DNA from: Mercurialis annua
Taxonomy: Eukaryota; Streptophyta; Magnoliopsida; Malpighiales; Euphorbiaceae
Assembly (NCBI RefSeq): GCF_937616625.2
Contig: NC_065576.1
Span: forward strand, 10,728,501 to 10,792,500
Direction: 5' to 3'
DNA length: 64,000 nt
In this document: one piece after another, positions 1-10,635 of the stretch
How the letters are laid out: each line of letters opens with the position of its first letter
Numbering within the stretch: position 1 is the stretch's first letter
The notes under the pieces: generated by a model
Databases searched by the model: none
Told to the model about the DNA's origin: nothing
Seen by the model: only the letters and a program-made list of their open reading frames with translations
Program-made: the position numbers and the translations under genes

Positions 1-294
1 AGCTCACCAATTTTCGTAGGTTTTTGAAGAGTTGTAGAGCCAGAGGAATATTGAAGAAACCCTCAATTCTATATTTGTGGAAGCAGAGTGTAGAAAACAC
101 GTAGCTTCTTACACCATTCTTATTTTTTGTAAGTTTTTTCTTAGCTTTTAAGTGTAAAATTTAAACCATTTTGATTGAAATAATTTCTAGTTTAATTTTT
201 TTTAAAAAAAGCCATCCTGTCATTTTCGTATGTGTTTGCTGATCACCAAATATTCAAATGTGATTTTGTGCAGATTTGATACCATCTAAGCCTA
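1..294 (+). other. Upstream region of the F-box gene
   Basis: AT-rich sequence with no coding signal. A pyrimidine-rich stretch ending in gtgcag at 268-273 looks like a splice acceptor just before the F-box start codon, so a 5' UTR intron is plausible. An in-frame stop (tga, 277-279) lies upstream of the ATG at 295 and supports that start. Confidence 0.4.
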
Positions 295-1814
295 ATGGGA
301 GTATCAAATTCATGCTTACCTTTTCTGCATGGAAATCGAGACATTATCAGCGCTTTGCCGGACGCGGTTCTCTGTCACATTCTGTCATTTCTTCCAACCG
401 AATCTGCAGTCAGAACAAGCATTTTATGTACAAGATGGAGGCACACTTGGACCTCGGTTCCCGTATTACATTTCGACGACACCTCAGTCGCTCATCCGCA
501 AACTTCTGACCACCCAAATGAACAATTCTTTCTGCAATCTGTAGACAGAGTACTACTTCTTCGTCGCGATAATATCAAAACCTTACGCCTCCAACTAACT
601 AGTTTTTCAGATTGTGTTTCGCACCATGTATATTTATGGATTGGCACGGCAATAATGAGAAATGTTGAGGAGCTTGATCTGGATCATAGCACAATTGGGC
701 TTCCCCAAATTATTTTTAGTTGCAAGACACTAAAGATCTTGAAGCTTGGTGTCAGAATTCGGTTTCAGATATTTGAATCTGTGGACCTCCCGAGACTAGA
801 GGTACTCCATATTAAAAATTCTAGTGTTGCTAATTTGGAGAAGATGGTACTCGGGTCCCCGATTCTTAAAGAATTAGTGTTTTATAGGGAGTATTTTGAC
901 GATGATGCAGTCACCCTGTATGTGGTGTCATCTTCACTGAAACGTCTCACGATTCACCAAATTGATTCACAGAGAGGATTGGACGTTCGAAGCATGGTTA
1001 TACGTGCCCCGGAACTTGACTTCTTCGAGCTAAAGGATCATTTTTCCGGATATTTTAGCGTGATAAATGTGTCGTCATCCCCGTTTAGCGCAGCTATTGA
1101 TGTTAGAGGTTCCTATACAAATCATGTATTAAGGCTTATTAAAAGAATCTCTAGTGTCACTGTTTTACGCTTATCTGCATATATGGTTGAGGTAAATATA
1201 TTTTTCTTCACTGTTTTCTTAATCTGCTTAACTATGTTTGATAGCATAGTATTCCTTCATAGACTCTCTTCAAGTCATGTGATGAAACACTTCCGAAGTT
1301 TCATTTTTTGACTCGATTGGAGATCGGAGCTTTCGGAGATGGATGGCTGATGCTGCCAAAGATACTCAAATGTGCACCTAAGTTGGAAGTGTTAATCCTC
1401 TATAAGGTAATTTTATGTTCTGTTTTTCGTTTTCTCTCTATTTTTATGAATCCCTCGTATTCCCAGACTCGTAACAGACTGCTAGAATGATCATCTGTAC
1501 ATGCTAATAATGTTATAAATGTGTGCCAGGAAAAGAATAAAATTCCTGACCGGACAATCTTTAACGAGGAGGAATCAGTGCCCAGTTGTTTGTTGTCATC
1601 CCTGAAGAGTGTCCAACTTAAAAGATTTAGAGGGAATGCAGCAGAAATGGAAGTCTTAAAATATTTCTTGAAGAATGGACGTGTTTTGAAGAAATTGGGA
1701 ATTTCGATTTCTACTACTACGAATTTTCGGAAACTAGTTAAAATTCTCTGGAAGCTGATTATGTTTCCAAGGGGCTCAGGCACATGCAGGATCCTGTTAA
1801 ATCGATCTTTTTAA
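295..1814 (+). CDS. F-box/LRR-repeat protein with FBD domain
   Basis: Predicted substrate-recognition subunit of an SCF ubiquitin ligase; the target is unknown. Three exons: 295-1191, 1263-1406 and 1530-1814, all GT-AG and phase 0, giving 441 aa, the usual length for plant FBD F-box proteins. An N-terminal F-box (about residues 18-60) contains LPDAVLCHILSFLPTESAV followed by RTSILCTRW. Leucine-rich segments follow (for example VEELDLDHS and PRLEVLHIKNSS). The C-terminal FBD domain (about 365-441) has SLKSVQLKRFRGNAAEM, KYFLKNGRVLKKL and the typical ending MFPRGSGTC. The start at 295 is the only in-frame Met after an upstream stop. The family is large and fast-evolving in dicots, so orthology and function cannot be assigned. 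No disabling mutation is seen. Confidence 0.9.
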
Positions 1815-2443
1815 TGGAGGCTGAGTACTTTCATCAAGACATTTTACAGATTTTGATGTTTCACTTGATAAAAATTCGATTGAACTGTCATTTTTTTTGC
1901 AATTTGTTAATAGAGAACTGCTCCTTCATACAATAATTTTATGCACTTCTGCAGCAATCTTTATTCTGTAATCCTTGATATATTATCAAATCATGAACAT
2001 ATGTCTTCTATAATTTTTTGAACATATATAGAATCACAATCACATTGCCATGAGGATTTTAGTTAAATTTGATCATTTACATCACTAAACTAAAAGGCCA
2101 AACCAATTGAATTGAATCGAGTTGAAACATTGTAAAGTTTGAGCACAAAACATTTGAAACTCGAAACTCAACTCTATTGAGTTTAAGTTTTGGAGGTAGA
2201 TGTCAAGTTTAATAATATAATTGATTATTAAGATTGACTTTGCAGTTGATTCTGATAGCTCGAATTTGAGCTCAACTCGATTAACATCAATCGAGTTATG
2301 AGTATTTTCAAATCAATCCCGAGTAGCTTGTGAATTGATTTGACTAGATGAGTAAGATATTCAACAAATTAATACCGTGAATAATTTATTAAGTGATGTA
2401 TGTGTTCGAATTAGACTGTCTGATGAAGCATATATATGATTGC
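1815..2443. other. Intergenic, no gene seen
   Basis: The 3' flank of the F-box gene. AT-rich with scattered gagtt/aactc motifs (2110-2310); no ORF or element boundary recognised. Confidence 0.5.
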
Positions 2444-2723
2444 AGATTGTGTTTGCAGCAACTGTGGGAATAGAGTTCACTACAGAAACCTCTGTTTTCC
2501 GAAAGATGGATTTACGGAGGATTGCTGAAGCAACTAGAGTCTGCTTAGGCGCTGCAATATGCGCTGCAATTTTTGCTTGGTTCTCGAGTGCACGAAACAG
2601 AGTTTGCAGAATATTCGATAAAAGTTGCAAACATTTATCGATTCACTGGTTGATGAGATTGTCGATGGCTTGTTCTATGAAGGTGACCACAATGACTGGT
2701 CTGATCTGCTGTGAGAAACATTA
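2444..2723 (+). pseudogene. Unidentified coding remnant or terminal exon
   Basis: Unusually GC-balanced for its surroundings and preceded by a splice-acceptor-like tract (ttgcag, ending about 2445). One frame is open from 2440 to 2724 (94 codons, with a hydrophobic stretch around GAAICAAIFAW). A different frame, open only from about 2612, ends in a convincing acidic protein tail, DEIVDGLFYEGDHNDW, followed by a stop at 2721-2723. A third frame reads GSRVHETEFAEYSIKVANIY. This mix suggests an exon or gene fragment with frameshifts. No family recognised. Confidence 0.25.
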
Positions 2724-2773
2724 GTCCAGCTTATTAGTTGTTACTGCTGCCTTAAGCTCGAATGGTTCACAAT

Positions 2774-2847
2774 CACAATGAACCGGGTCTAGCCAATAAT
2801 TTCCCGAATACACAATGAACCGGGTCTAGCTAAGAATTTCTGGAATA
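2774..2847. repeat. Two-copy tandem repeat, 37-bp period
   Basis: cacaatgaaccgggtctagc occurs at 2774 and 2811, followed by similar tails (caataatttcccgaata and taagaatttctggaata). Confidence 0.8.
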
Positions 2848-3294
2848 CATAAACTCATATATGCAATTAAATGTACAGAATACAGGTCTCCCCTCTCCTC
2901 TTTTTTATCATATCTTATGATTGAAGTGTGGAGTATATATTTACAATTATAGACTTTTTAGATTTTAGTGTATGCCAAAAAAGCAGTATAATCTTTTGTA
3001 AAATAAAGTATGTGAGTATGCTACGGTACCTACCTATAAGTGAACTTTGTATTATTTTAAAGTAAAACTGGTTTAGTTGCATTTTGTGACCACTGAGTTG
3101 TAGCATAAAGAGAAAATTACAGGAATGGACTAAATAAGGGTCTTTCTTACAAAAATGCTAAGGCTTCCAAATTCTTTCATCAATGCTAATTTTTTCTTTA
3201 TTTTTTTGAGCTGATTACGATTAAATATTACATTGCATACCTAATTGATCTCATCCTTACATATGGTACATGATTGAAAAAAAAAGGCCAAACT
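2848..3294. other. Intergenic, no gene seen
   Basis: AT-rich with homopolymer runs; no supported feature. Confidence 0.4.
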
Positions 3295-3614
3295 CATGTA
3301 GAGGTTCCTGTATTTTACACTTTTTTTTTCCGTAGGTCCTTATACTTCATTTTTGTATTATCTGGTCCCTCTATTTACCTATTTTTGATTTTCAGGTCTT
3401 TTGTGAGTTTTTTCCAGTCCCTCTACTTACAATTTTTGTTTCCTCAAGTCCCTCTACTTACAATTTTTGTTTCCTCCAGCCATATAAAAGAACCGAAAAA
3501 AACTCATAAAGGACCTAAAAATCAAAAATAGGTAAGTAGAGGGATCAAATAATACAAAAATGAAGTATAAGGACTTACGGAAAAAATGTGTAAAGTACAG
3601 TGACCTCTATATGG
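3295..3614. mobile_element. Hairpin MITE with ~100-bp terminal inverted repeats
   Basis: The left arm (catgtagaggttcctgta, ccgtaggtccttatacttc, cctatttttgattttcagg) is mirrored by the right arm (cctaaaaatcaaaaatagg, gaagtataaggacttacgg, acagtgacctctatatgg). The loop holds two direct copies of aagtccctctacttacaa. The whole unit could fold into one long hairpin. No transposase is present and no clear target-site duplication was found. ORFs here are artefacts of the repeat. Confidence 0.75.
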
Positions 3615-4079
3615 ATTAACAAAAAAAAATCACTTGCTTTTTGGATGACCAATTATTCATCACTTGCCGCAACCACCACTTGCCCTAATTTCTTATTTCT
3701 CTCTTCTTATGCGTGGCACAGTAACTGGAATCAAATTCTTTCTCTTCTTCGCCATTTGTCTAAAGTTGCCATTGGAGGTGAAGACTGTTGTTGCGATCCG
3801 TCCATCGTCGTTCAAGCTTCTTGTTCATTTACCATTTTTTATCACTTGCTTTTTGGTGATGATGACACTATTGGGGATGATGGTACCGTCGATTGGGGAT
3901 GATGTGCAATGGCGGCTTGATTTTCAATTTTATGAGATTTCATAGCGAGGAACCAGAGGATGAGGATGAAAATGACGTACGGAAGAAAGTAAAAGATTTT
4001 GCAGGGCATTGATTTTCTTATTTTGAACTTTACTGTTTGCCTGTTGCTGTGATCAAGTGCTGGGTTCATTGCATGCTGT
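3615..4079. other. Intergenic, no supported gene
   Basis: Short overlapping ORFs (for example 3664-3945, hydrophobic) match no family I recognise and lack splice or start context. Treated as non-coding. Confidence 0.4.
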
Positions 4080-4238
4080 CACCTATTTGCAGATGCTATG
4101 TTGTATGAAATGGATTTGCTGAAATGGAAAACGACAAAATGACGGTTTTCACGACAATAGGTTATACATAAAAGATAGCATTTGCAAATAGGTGACAATA
4201 GGTTATACATAGAAGATAGCATCTGCAAGTAGGTGTCA
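4080..4238. repeat. Inverted plus tandem repeat
   Basis: Two direct copies (about 41-bp period) of caataggttatacata-aagatagcat lie at 4156 and 4197. The motif acctatttgcagatgctat at 4080 is the inverse of their 3' ends, so the segment is a small foldback. Confidence 0.6.
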
Positions 4239-4495
4239 TGTATTATTTATGTATTTAAGATGTATTGTGTATTTATAATATTTAAAAGATATATTGTTTT
4301 TTTATTTTTCGTGCATTATGTGATAGCTATTATAATATTGTTTGCTAACGTCTCTCATTTGTTTTTTACTTGTAATTTAAGATTTCAACAATGCCTTTAG
4401 CGAGAAGTTTAGTATACCGTTATACATCTTTGATACATATCAGATACATATGTTATACATATCAAGTACATGTTAGAAACAGCTCAAATACGTTC

Positions 4496-4497
<2 letters not shown>

Positions 4498-4566
<69 letters not shown>

Positions 4567-4607
4567 ACAGCTCAAATACGTTCATTATATATATATATAT
4601 ATATATT
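4498..4607. repeat. (TA)n microsatellite with duplicated flank
   Basis: About 64 bp of TA repeats, then a second shorter TA run. Both are preceded by agaaacagctcaaatacg, so the flank and the repeat were duplicated together. Confidence 0.9.
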
Positions 4608-4658
4608 AAACGTGTTTGACATGTTTTTTAGTTGTATTTGTATATTAATTTTTAATAT

Positions 4659-5192
4659 TGTAATACCCCGTAAATTTTTATTAAAACTTTACGGGAAGTT
4701 TTAGAACAATTCGGATCGTTTTCGGTTTCGATGTTTCGATTGTGGTTCGAGTAAAATTGGGGGGCAACAGCAACAGGCCCCAGTGCAGCATGGTAGTGGG
4801 AACTACTATAGTGGCTCTTCTCAGGCCAATAAGGGGAGTCGCCGTACTCACAACAAAGGGAGGCATAATGCTAGGAGTACTCCGTACAAATCCAGTAGCA
4901 GTGGGAGTAACCGTGGTTCAGGACGCGGGTACAGTGGTGGATCGAACATTCCGTTCTGACGCAGACACTATGGTCAGTGTCAGTTAGCTCCTGGAGGTTG
5001 TTTCTCTTGTGGCCAGCCGGGTCATTTTTCCAGGAAGTGTCTGACATCTGGACAACAGATGTCTAACTCCAGTGTGGCGCAGTCATCTTATCAGCAGCAG
5101 AGACCTGCGTTTACACAGTCTGTAGGGTACTCTTGGTACTACATTACCCATGCCCTAGCGCCAGTCACGATTCATGAAAATGGGTCGTGACA
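4659..5192 (+). mobile_element. Chimeric LTR of a Ty3/gypsy-like element
   Basis: It starts TGTAATACCCCG and ends GGGTCGTGACA, matching the two ends of the 2.9-kb solo LTR at 22462-25346, so this is the same LTR family. Only about 100 bp of LTR start and 60 bp of LTR end are present; the middle is a piece of gag (4758-5130). A primer-binding site follows at 5197. It behaves as a 534-bp 5' LTR-like unit that has either suffered an internal recombination or belongs to a chimeric non-autonomous subfamily. Confidence 0.65.
4758..5130 (+). pseudogene. gag fragment with CCHC zinc knuckle
   Basis: Retrotransposon nucleocapsid region. It reads as a Q/S/G/R-rich linker followed by a CX2CX4HX4C zinc knuckle, GCFSCGQPGHFSRKC (about 4991-5038). 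A stop codon (tga, about 4957) interrupts the linker, so it is not functional as it stands. It is flanked on both sides by LTR sequence rather than by gag. Confidence 0.8.
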
Positions 5193-5196
5193 AACT

Positions 5197-5208
5197 TGGT
5201 ATCAGAGC
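5197..5208 (+). other. Primer-binding site (initiator tRNA-Met type)
   Basis: TGGTATCAGAGC lies 4 bp after the LTR end. It is the standard PBS of plant LTR retrotransposons primed by initiator tRNA-Met. Confidence 0.85.
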
Positions 5209-5534
5209 TTTGGTTTCAAACCAAGGCCATTTGCTTGCTGTGTGTTTACTCTGTTAAGTATGGTTGTGTTTTAGGAACTACTGCGGATATAGGTTTCTGT
5301 CATGTCTTTAAAACGTCATCTTTTGATTTTAAAATATTCTGCCTACACCAATAGGATTGCGTCGAGTCAGTCATTATATATTGATTTGATGCTGTTAAAT
5401 GTTAATTTTATTTCACTTGGGTGAATATTTTATTGCTGTTGATTTCTTGGGAAATCCTTTATGTTGCTTGTTTTGTTCATACTTGGGTATGAAATATCTG
5501 TGTATTTAAATTGTTTTTGTTCAATCCTTAGGAT

Positions 5535-6048
5535 ATGGACAATGTTGTTCGTACTCGTGCTCGTGCTGTGGCAGAGCAAGAAGCTGAGGCTGATGATGCA
5601 ATTTCCATGGAAGTCGATCAGAACGTACCACCAGTTCCGGCCAATGCTGGACATGGTAGAGGTAGAGGTGCTGACAGAGGTAGAGGAGCTGGTGCTGGTA
5701 GGGGCGGAGCTAGAGGACGTGGTGCAGCAGGTGTTCAGGCACCGAATGTGCAGCAGGCACCAGGGGTGCAACAGGCACCGAACATGCAGGCGTTCGACTT
5801 CACTACTTTCTTGGCTTGGATTGTCGAGATGCAGAACAACCAGGCTCTTCTGCAGAATCAGTGTACTGTATTGGGTCAGATAGCGCAGCAACAGCAACCT
5901 CAGGCTTGTGCTGTAGCTGGTATTGGTGGACTTGTTGGTGTCGGTCATATTCCGACAGACAGAGAGATAGTGATGACCTACATGAAGTTGAATCCGACTT
6001 CTTTTGATAGTACTGGGGATGCTCTGATAACCTTGGATGGACTGGATT
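5535..6048 (+). pseudogene. gag N-terminal fragment
   Basis: An ORF starts at an ATG 327 bp after the PBS. It has an acidic N-terminus, an R/G-rich tract (repeated GRGRG), an A/Q-rich tract with tandem QAPNVQQAPGVQQAPN-like repeats, and then the start of the conserved gag domain (MKLNPTSFDSTGDAL). It breaks off after about 171 codons where sequence like the middle of the LTR begins, so capsid, protease, RT and integrase are all missing. Confidence 0.75.
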
Positions 6049-7440
6049 AAGTAATGAAATTGATAGATTAATCAAATTATGGATGTTCTTGAGTTATAAT
6101 TCTGTTTTAGGCTAAACTAAAATCTGGAAATCCTTAAATAAATCAATAATAGGTGGCTAGCTATAAATTGTACCTTGGGTATATTGGAGAATTTTGTTAT
6201 ATCAAAATCTTATGTCAATTGTGTCTTCCTTAATAACTAATTCGTTGAACTTATCTAAATGGCTGAAAATTTGTAATTAAAGGGCAGATTTCATAAATTG
6301 AAATGAGTACTTTGGGTGCCTAATTGGTTGATGGCTTGTTCAGTAATTTTATGTGTAATTTGCGTAAGTTATGTGGCTTACCTTGGGTGGTTTAATTAAA
6401 TTGTTAAGGGCTGGAAATATGTGTTTTAAAACTGTTTTAGGATATAAAAGATGTTTCTCTGATTAAGATTGCCGTTTGATCAATTAATAGAATTGATGCA
6501 AACTAGGTAAGGTTTTGCCTTCGCTTTGTTGGTCGAAATTTAGCCTATGTTAAATTGAGCATGTTGATTTTGTTATAAATCATGTTGATATCATTTTAGG
6601 CTATCTATTAAGGTTGTATATACCTTGGGTGAGATTTGTCAAATGTTGGCAAATTACTTGAATTGTTGTTATTTTGGTGTTGTTAAGTTTAGTATGAGTT
6701 CTTGTTTTCAAATTAACTTTGGTCTAAAAAGGATTTAATTTATTTTGGTTTGAAATAAAGGATTTATACTTTGGGTTTTGCTTTGGCATACTTTGGGTCG
6801 GGTGAGACTTATGTCGCCCGACATGTTGTGTTGAGCTATATAGTGATTAAGGCCAACACACTACTTTGGGCACTTCAATTGTTTTAAAAGGACTATTTAA
6901 GTATTTAAGTACTTCAGATTTGATTTCAAAAGTAATAACTAACCTAAACTTAACTTGCCTAACTTGTTTATATGGATTGTATGGATTCTTTGGTTGAACT
7001 TTGGTTGTGATTGAGATACTAGTCCTATGTGGTGTCTAGTATTCTTAGAGTTAGGGGTTGTATGTGTTTTAACTTATATCTTGCTTTTAGACTCGTCGTC
7101 TGCTCGTGCTTCAGAGTCTATGCAGGGTTAGCTTGCTTGCCAAGGTTATCACGTGGATATGCAAGCAGTGAGTTTATAGTGTTATTTACCGCTTTATTAA
7201 GTACCACAAATTATTTTAGTATTTCAACTGTTTACTAACTGTTTTAAATAATTATGGATCTGGATTGGAATGAGCTACTCGATAGGCGAGTATCGAGACT
7301 ATGTGCACCGGTAAGCACTTTGGGATTGGCTGACTATATGTCTGGCTTATTTTTGGATTGATGAGGATTTGTTCCCAGTTACTTTGGGCTATATGAGTCT
7401 CGGGATAGTTCAACCATGGTGACTCAGTAGATACAGGTCG
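6049..7440 (+). mobile_element. LTR fragment, + orientation
   Basis: Collinear with the reverse complement of the solo LTR at 22462-25346. For example, gtcctatgtggtgtctag at 7024 and cacgtggat-gcaagcagtgagttt at 7151 match the inverse of 23495 and 23370. Both ends are missing: the left joins gag and the right joins an LTR fragment of opposite orientation. The repeated phrase tactttggg is characteristic. Confidence 0.65.
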
Positions 7441-9143
7441 CAAGATAGTTCCACCGAGATGATCTTGTATCTAAACAAACGATAAGACTATTCTACAAAG
7501 CTATCGAGACTAAGTCTATGACTTACCCGGACACTGGTGATCACACAACCTATTGACGCCCAACAGGTAGCTCGTTCCCCAAGATCATATACTAGTTTTC
7601 ACAATTCTAATATTCGATAATACAATACACAAATTCATATATAACGATAAAATACTATAGGATGCGATGTAATTTATTAATCATACTTGTACTATCTCAA
7701 TTAGATATAACATAATAATACACAAAAGTAAAGTATAACTCACAGAATACGCTATCCAATCTAACGATACACCAGTATGTCGATTTATGTTTCCCTGGAG
7801 GTACTAACTGGTCGATCTTGTAGCTCGTCGATACCTCTGTTACATATCAAACCAAACGTATGTTTAATTCAGATACGCGAACTTAATGTCAACACGCTAA
7901 GTTGCAAACTTAGGTTAATACGAATCTTATTCTTATTATGATTCTTGAATTCACTCTCTCTTAATCGTACTCTTATACCTAGCCAAACTAGTCGTCGTGT
8001 TCATCTTATCGATCATCAAACACTTATTACATTCATTCCAAAACCCTAATCATAAACGTCATGTTCTATGTCCAAATTTCATGTATTCAGAGTCCATAAG
8101 TCAAGATCAAGCTAGAATACTTCGTGTTGGATCTCGGGATCCCATTCCTGCCTCAAAATAGTCTTGGCACATCATGCCAAGCCTTTCTCACACCCTGAGG
8201 GGTCTCCTCACGTCGTGAGGCATGCTCTCACGTCGTGAGGCATGCTCTCACGTCGTGAGGAGTGTCCTCACATCGTTTGGACGTGATTTCCGACTTCAAA
8301 CGCAATTCCGACGTGTTTCTGACTCTATTCCGATCTAAATTCACATACCCATCAGCACCACAACTCATTGAAACATCAAAAATGCATAATCCAAGCTTAA
8401 AACGAATCAAATACGAGAATTCGATACGTTTCGACGAAATCCTAACCCTTGGAAGCAACTGAACTCTAATTTCAGCAACCAAACATTGATTATTACCTTG
8501 ATTTTATGCCCTAAGAAGATAGACAGTCCTATCCTCTTTCCAACGCAACAATAATCACTCAATTCCGAGTCCGAACGAAGAAACCGCAATCGATCGAAGT
8601 TTGGCGGTGAAGAATGGAGATGAAAACGAATTTCTTAGCTCTGGAAGTGAATTTGGTGATTTTATTTCATGCGTTAGGCCATATATACTTTGGCTAAAGT
8701 GCTCTCTTGGTCCCTCATCTTTATCTTTCAAATAAGTAACTTTTATATTTTTTCTTTTGTACGTTTTACTTCATTCATCACGTAACCGTTTAACTCGACT
8801 TCTTATGTATTATTTATATCCAAATAAATAATACTACCCCAACATCTTATTAATTTATATTCGGATAATTCCTTTTAATTTATTCTCGGCTAAAATACTT
8901 AAGTTTTCCAATCTGAGACATAAATTCCACTTTTCCTATTTTCCCGTTCATTTCTTTCGATATCATCACTTCTTACTTTAACCCATGCCGATATCCAAAT
9001 TTTCTTATTTAGATCCTTACACATAGACGTCCTACTCGATATTATCTTTTTTTTAATATCCAAAATCTTATATTTTTGCAATTCCGGTTCCTCTGTACAT
9101 GACACGTTGCACTAAATGGCACCTGAACTTACAGGATATTACA
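7441..9143 (-). mobile_element. LTR fragment, - orientation
   Basis: On the + strand it runs in the same direction as the 22462 solo LTR (cttaccc..gcccaacaggtagctcgttcc at 7521-7577 matches 23196-23251). It ends in acaggatattaca, the inverse of the TGTAATA LTR start. Its outer part differs from the 22462 copy, so it is a related rather than identical subfamily. It contains the palindromic array at 8206-8280. Confidence 0.6.
8206..8280. repeat. Palindromic array CTCACG-T-CGTGAG
   Basis: Three copies of the odd palindrome CTCACGTCGTGAG (8207, 8227, 8247), spaced exactly 20 bp and linked by catg, then a degenerate fourth copy (ctcacatcgtttgg). The array lies within the minus-orientation LTR. 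Confidence 0.9.
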
Positions 9144-9359
9144 TGACTATAGTTCTTTTTTAAAAGAAAAATTGAACCAAATATGTTGTTTGTAATTTCT
9201 TTTTATAAATATTTATATATTATGTTTAATTTAATTTTTTTTATATAAAAAATGAACAACACGCCATTGGATGTAATGTTTTCTAAAAAATAGCCGAATA
9301 ACCAAAATTTTGTCCCACTTGAGTCGAAATTCTGGCTCCGCTCCTATAGGCAATAACAT
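9144..9359. other. Intergenic between two elements
   Basis: AT-rich. A single tctggctccgctcctata at 9330 resembles a hAT-MITE terminus, but no partner was found. Confidence 0.4.
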
Positions 9360-10580
9360 CTTAATCACCAAAAATTGTTAAAACTATTTGTATTATGTCA
9401 GTTATAGGCAAATCTTTAAAAATAATCAGATTTAGCCAAATTTTATATATTTTATTTATTTTAGCCATTTTTGAATTGAAATGGTTTTTTTGACACCTTG
9501 TCGTCCACGTCATTGCCAACTAAGCAATTGACTGACATAACAACTGACATGTTTAAATTAGATTTAGTATAACTAACACAAAATACATAGTTTAGGTAGT
9601 TTAAGGTGAATAAACCTAATTTTAAATTCAATAATTAGTAAGTTAGTTCTATCATTTGTAAAATTCATATTTATTTAAAAATAATTAAAATTTTCTATTT
9701 AATACTAATTAAAATTAATCTAATTTTTTTAGTAAACCTAATTAAATCTAAAAAATTTGTTTTATAATATATTTTCATGAATATGTAATTAATTTAATTA
9801 ATAACTAAAATTATAGGATAATTTTAAATTTTTAGCTATTTTTAATTAAAAAATTGAATTAATGTAATTACTTAAGAATTAATTTTGGTCCTTTAATTAA
9901 GCAGCCTATGGAGTAATTCGTTTTCTATTTATGTGTGTGTAGTTGAATTATGTACATTATCGCTTATTTGTTGTGTATATTACTCACAGATTGTTCATCG
10001 GAAGACGAACAATTGGGTTTAATACGGCGGCGGTCTCGACGGTCCGGCAACTAGAATTTTGAAAACATAAATTTTAAGATGAACATGACATTTTTTATTT
10101 TTAATAGAATTTAAATTAATTATATATCCATCAAATATTATTAAACAAAATTATTAGATTTAGTTAAGTTTAGTAAACAATTAGACTAATTTGAAATAGT
10201 ATTAAATAGAAAACATTTTTAAATATATATGAATTTTATTATAATATAATTAATTTATTAATTATTGAATTTTAAAATTAGTTTGATTTTTAAATTAGGT
10301 TTTTTCAACTTTTTTTTTGAAATTAGGTTTATTCGACTTAAAATACCAAAACTATGCATTTTATGTCAGTTATAGACAAATTTAATTTAAACATGTCAGT
10401 TGTCATGTCAGCCAATTGTTTAGTTGGCAGTAACGTGGACAACAGAGTGTAAAAAACCGGTTCGATTCAAAAATGACTAAAGAAATAAAATATATATGTT
10501 TTGGCTAAATTTGGTGATTTTTAAAAGTTTGCCTATAACTGATACAAGATGTATAGTTTTGACAGTTTTTAATGATTAAG
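9360..10580. mobile_element. Foldback/MULE-like element with very long TIRs
   Basis: Ends cttaatcaccaaaaattgtt and (inverse) aatgattaag. The arms mirror each other for several hundred bp: tgtcagttataggcaaatct against gtttgcctataactgataca, ccattttt-gaattgaa against its complement, and aattttaaattcaataatta against its complement. No transposase. Two tandem partial copies of the same terminus lie at 25820-26186. Confidence 0.7.
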
Positions 10581-10635
10581 CTTAAAATAAAATAATAATT
10601 TCAATAACAAAAACAAAATATTAGTGCTCATTTTA

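Noticed and set aside
3274..3531. 85-aa hydrophobic ORF
   Set aside because: Lies within a hairpin MITE and its frame is produced by the repeat.
8206..8280. CRISPR-like array of repeats and spacers
   Set aside because: The genome is a plant; repeats are palindromes 13 bp long with 7-bp constant linkers, inside an LTR.
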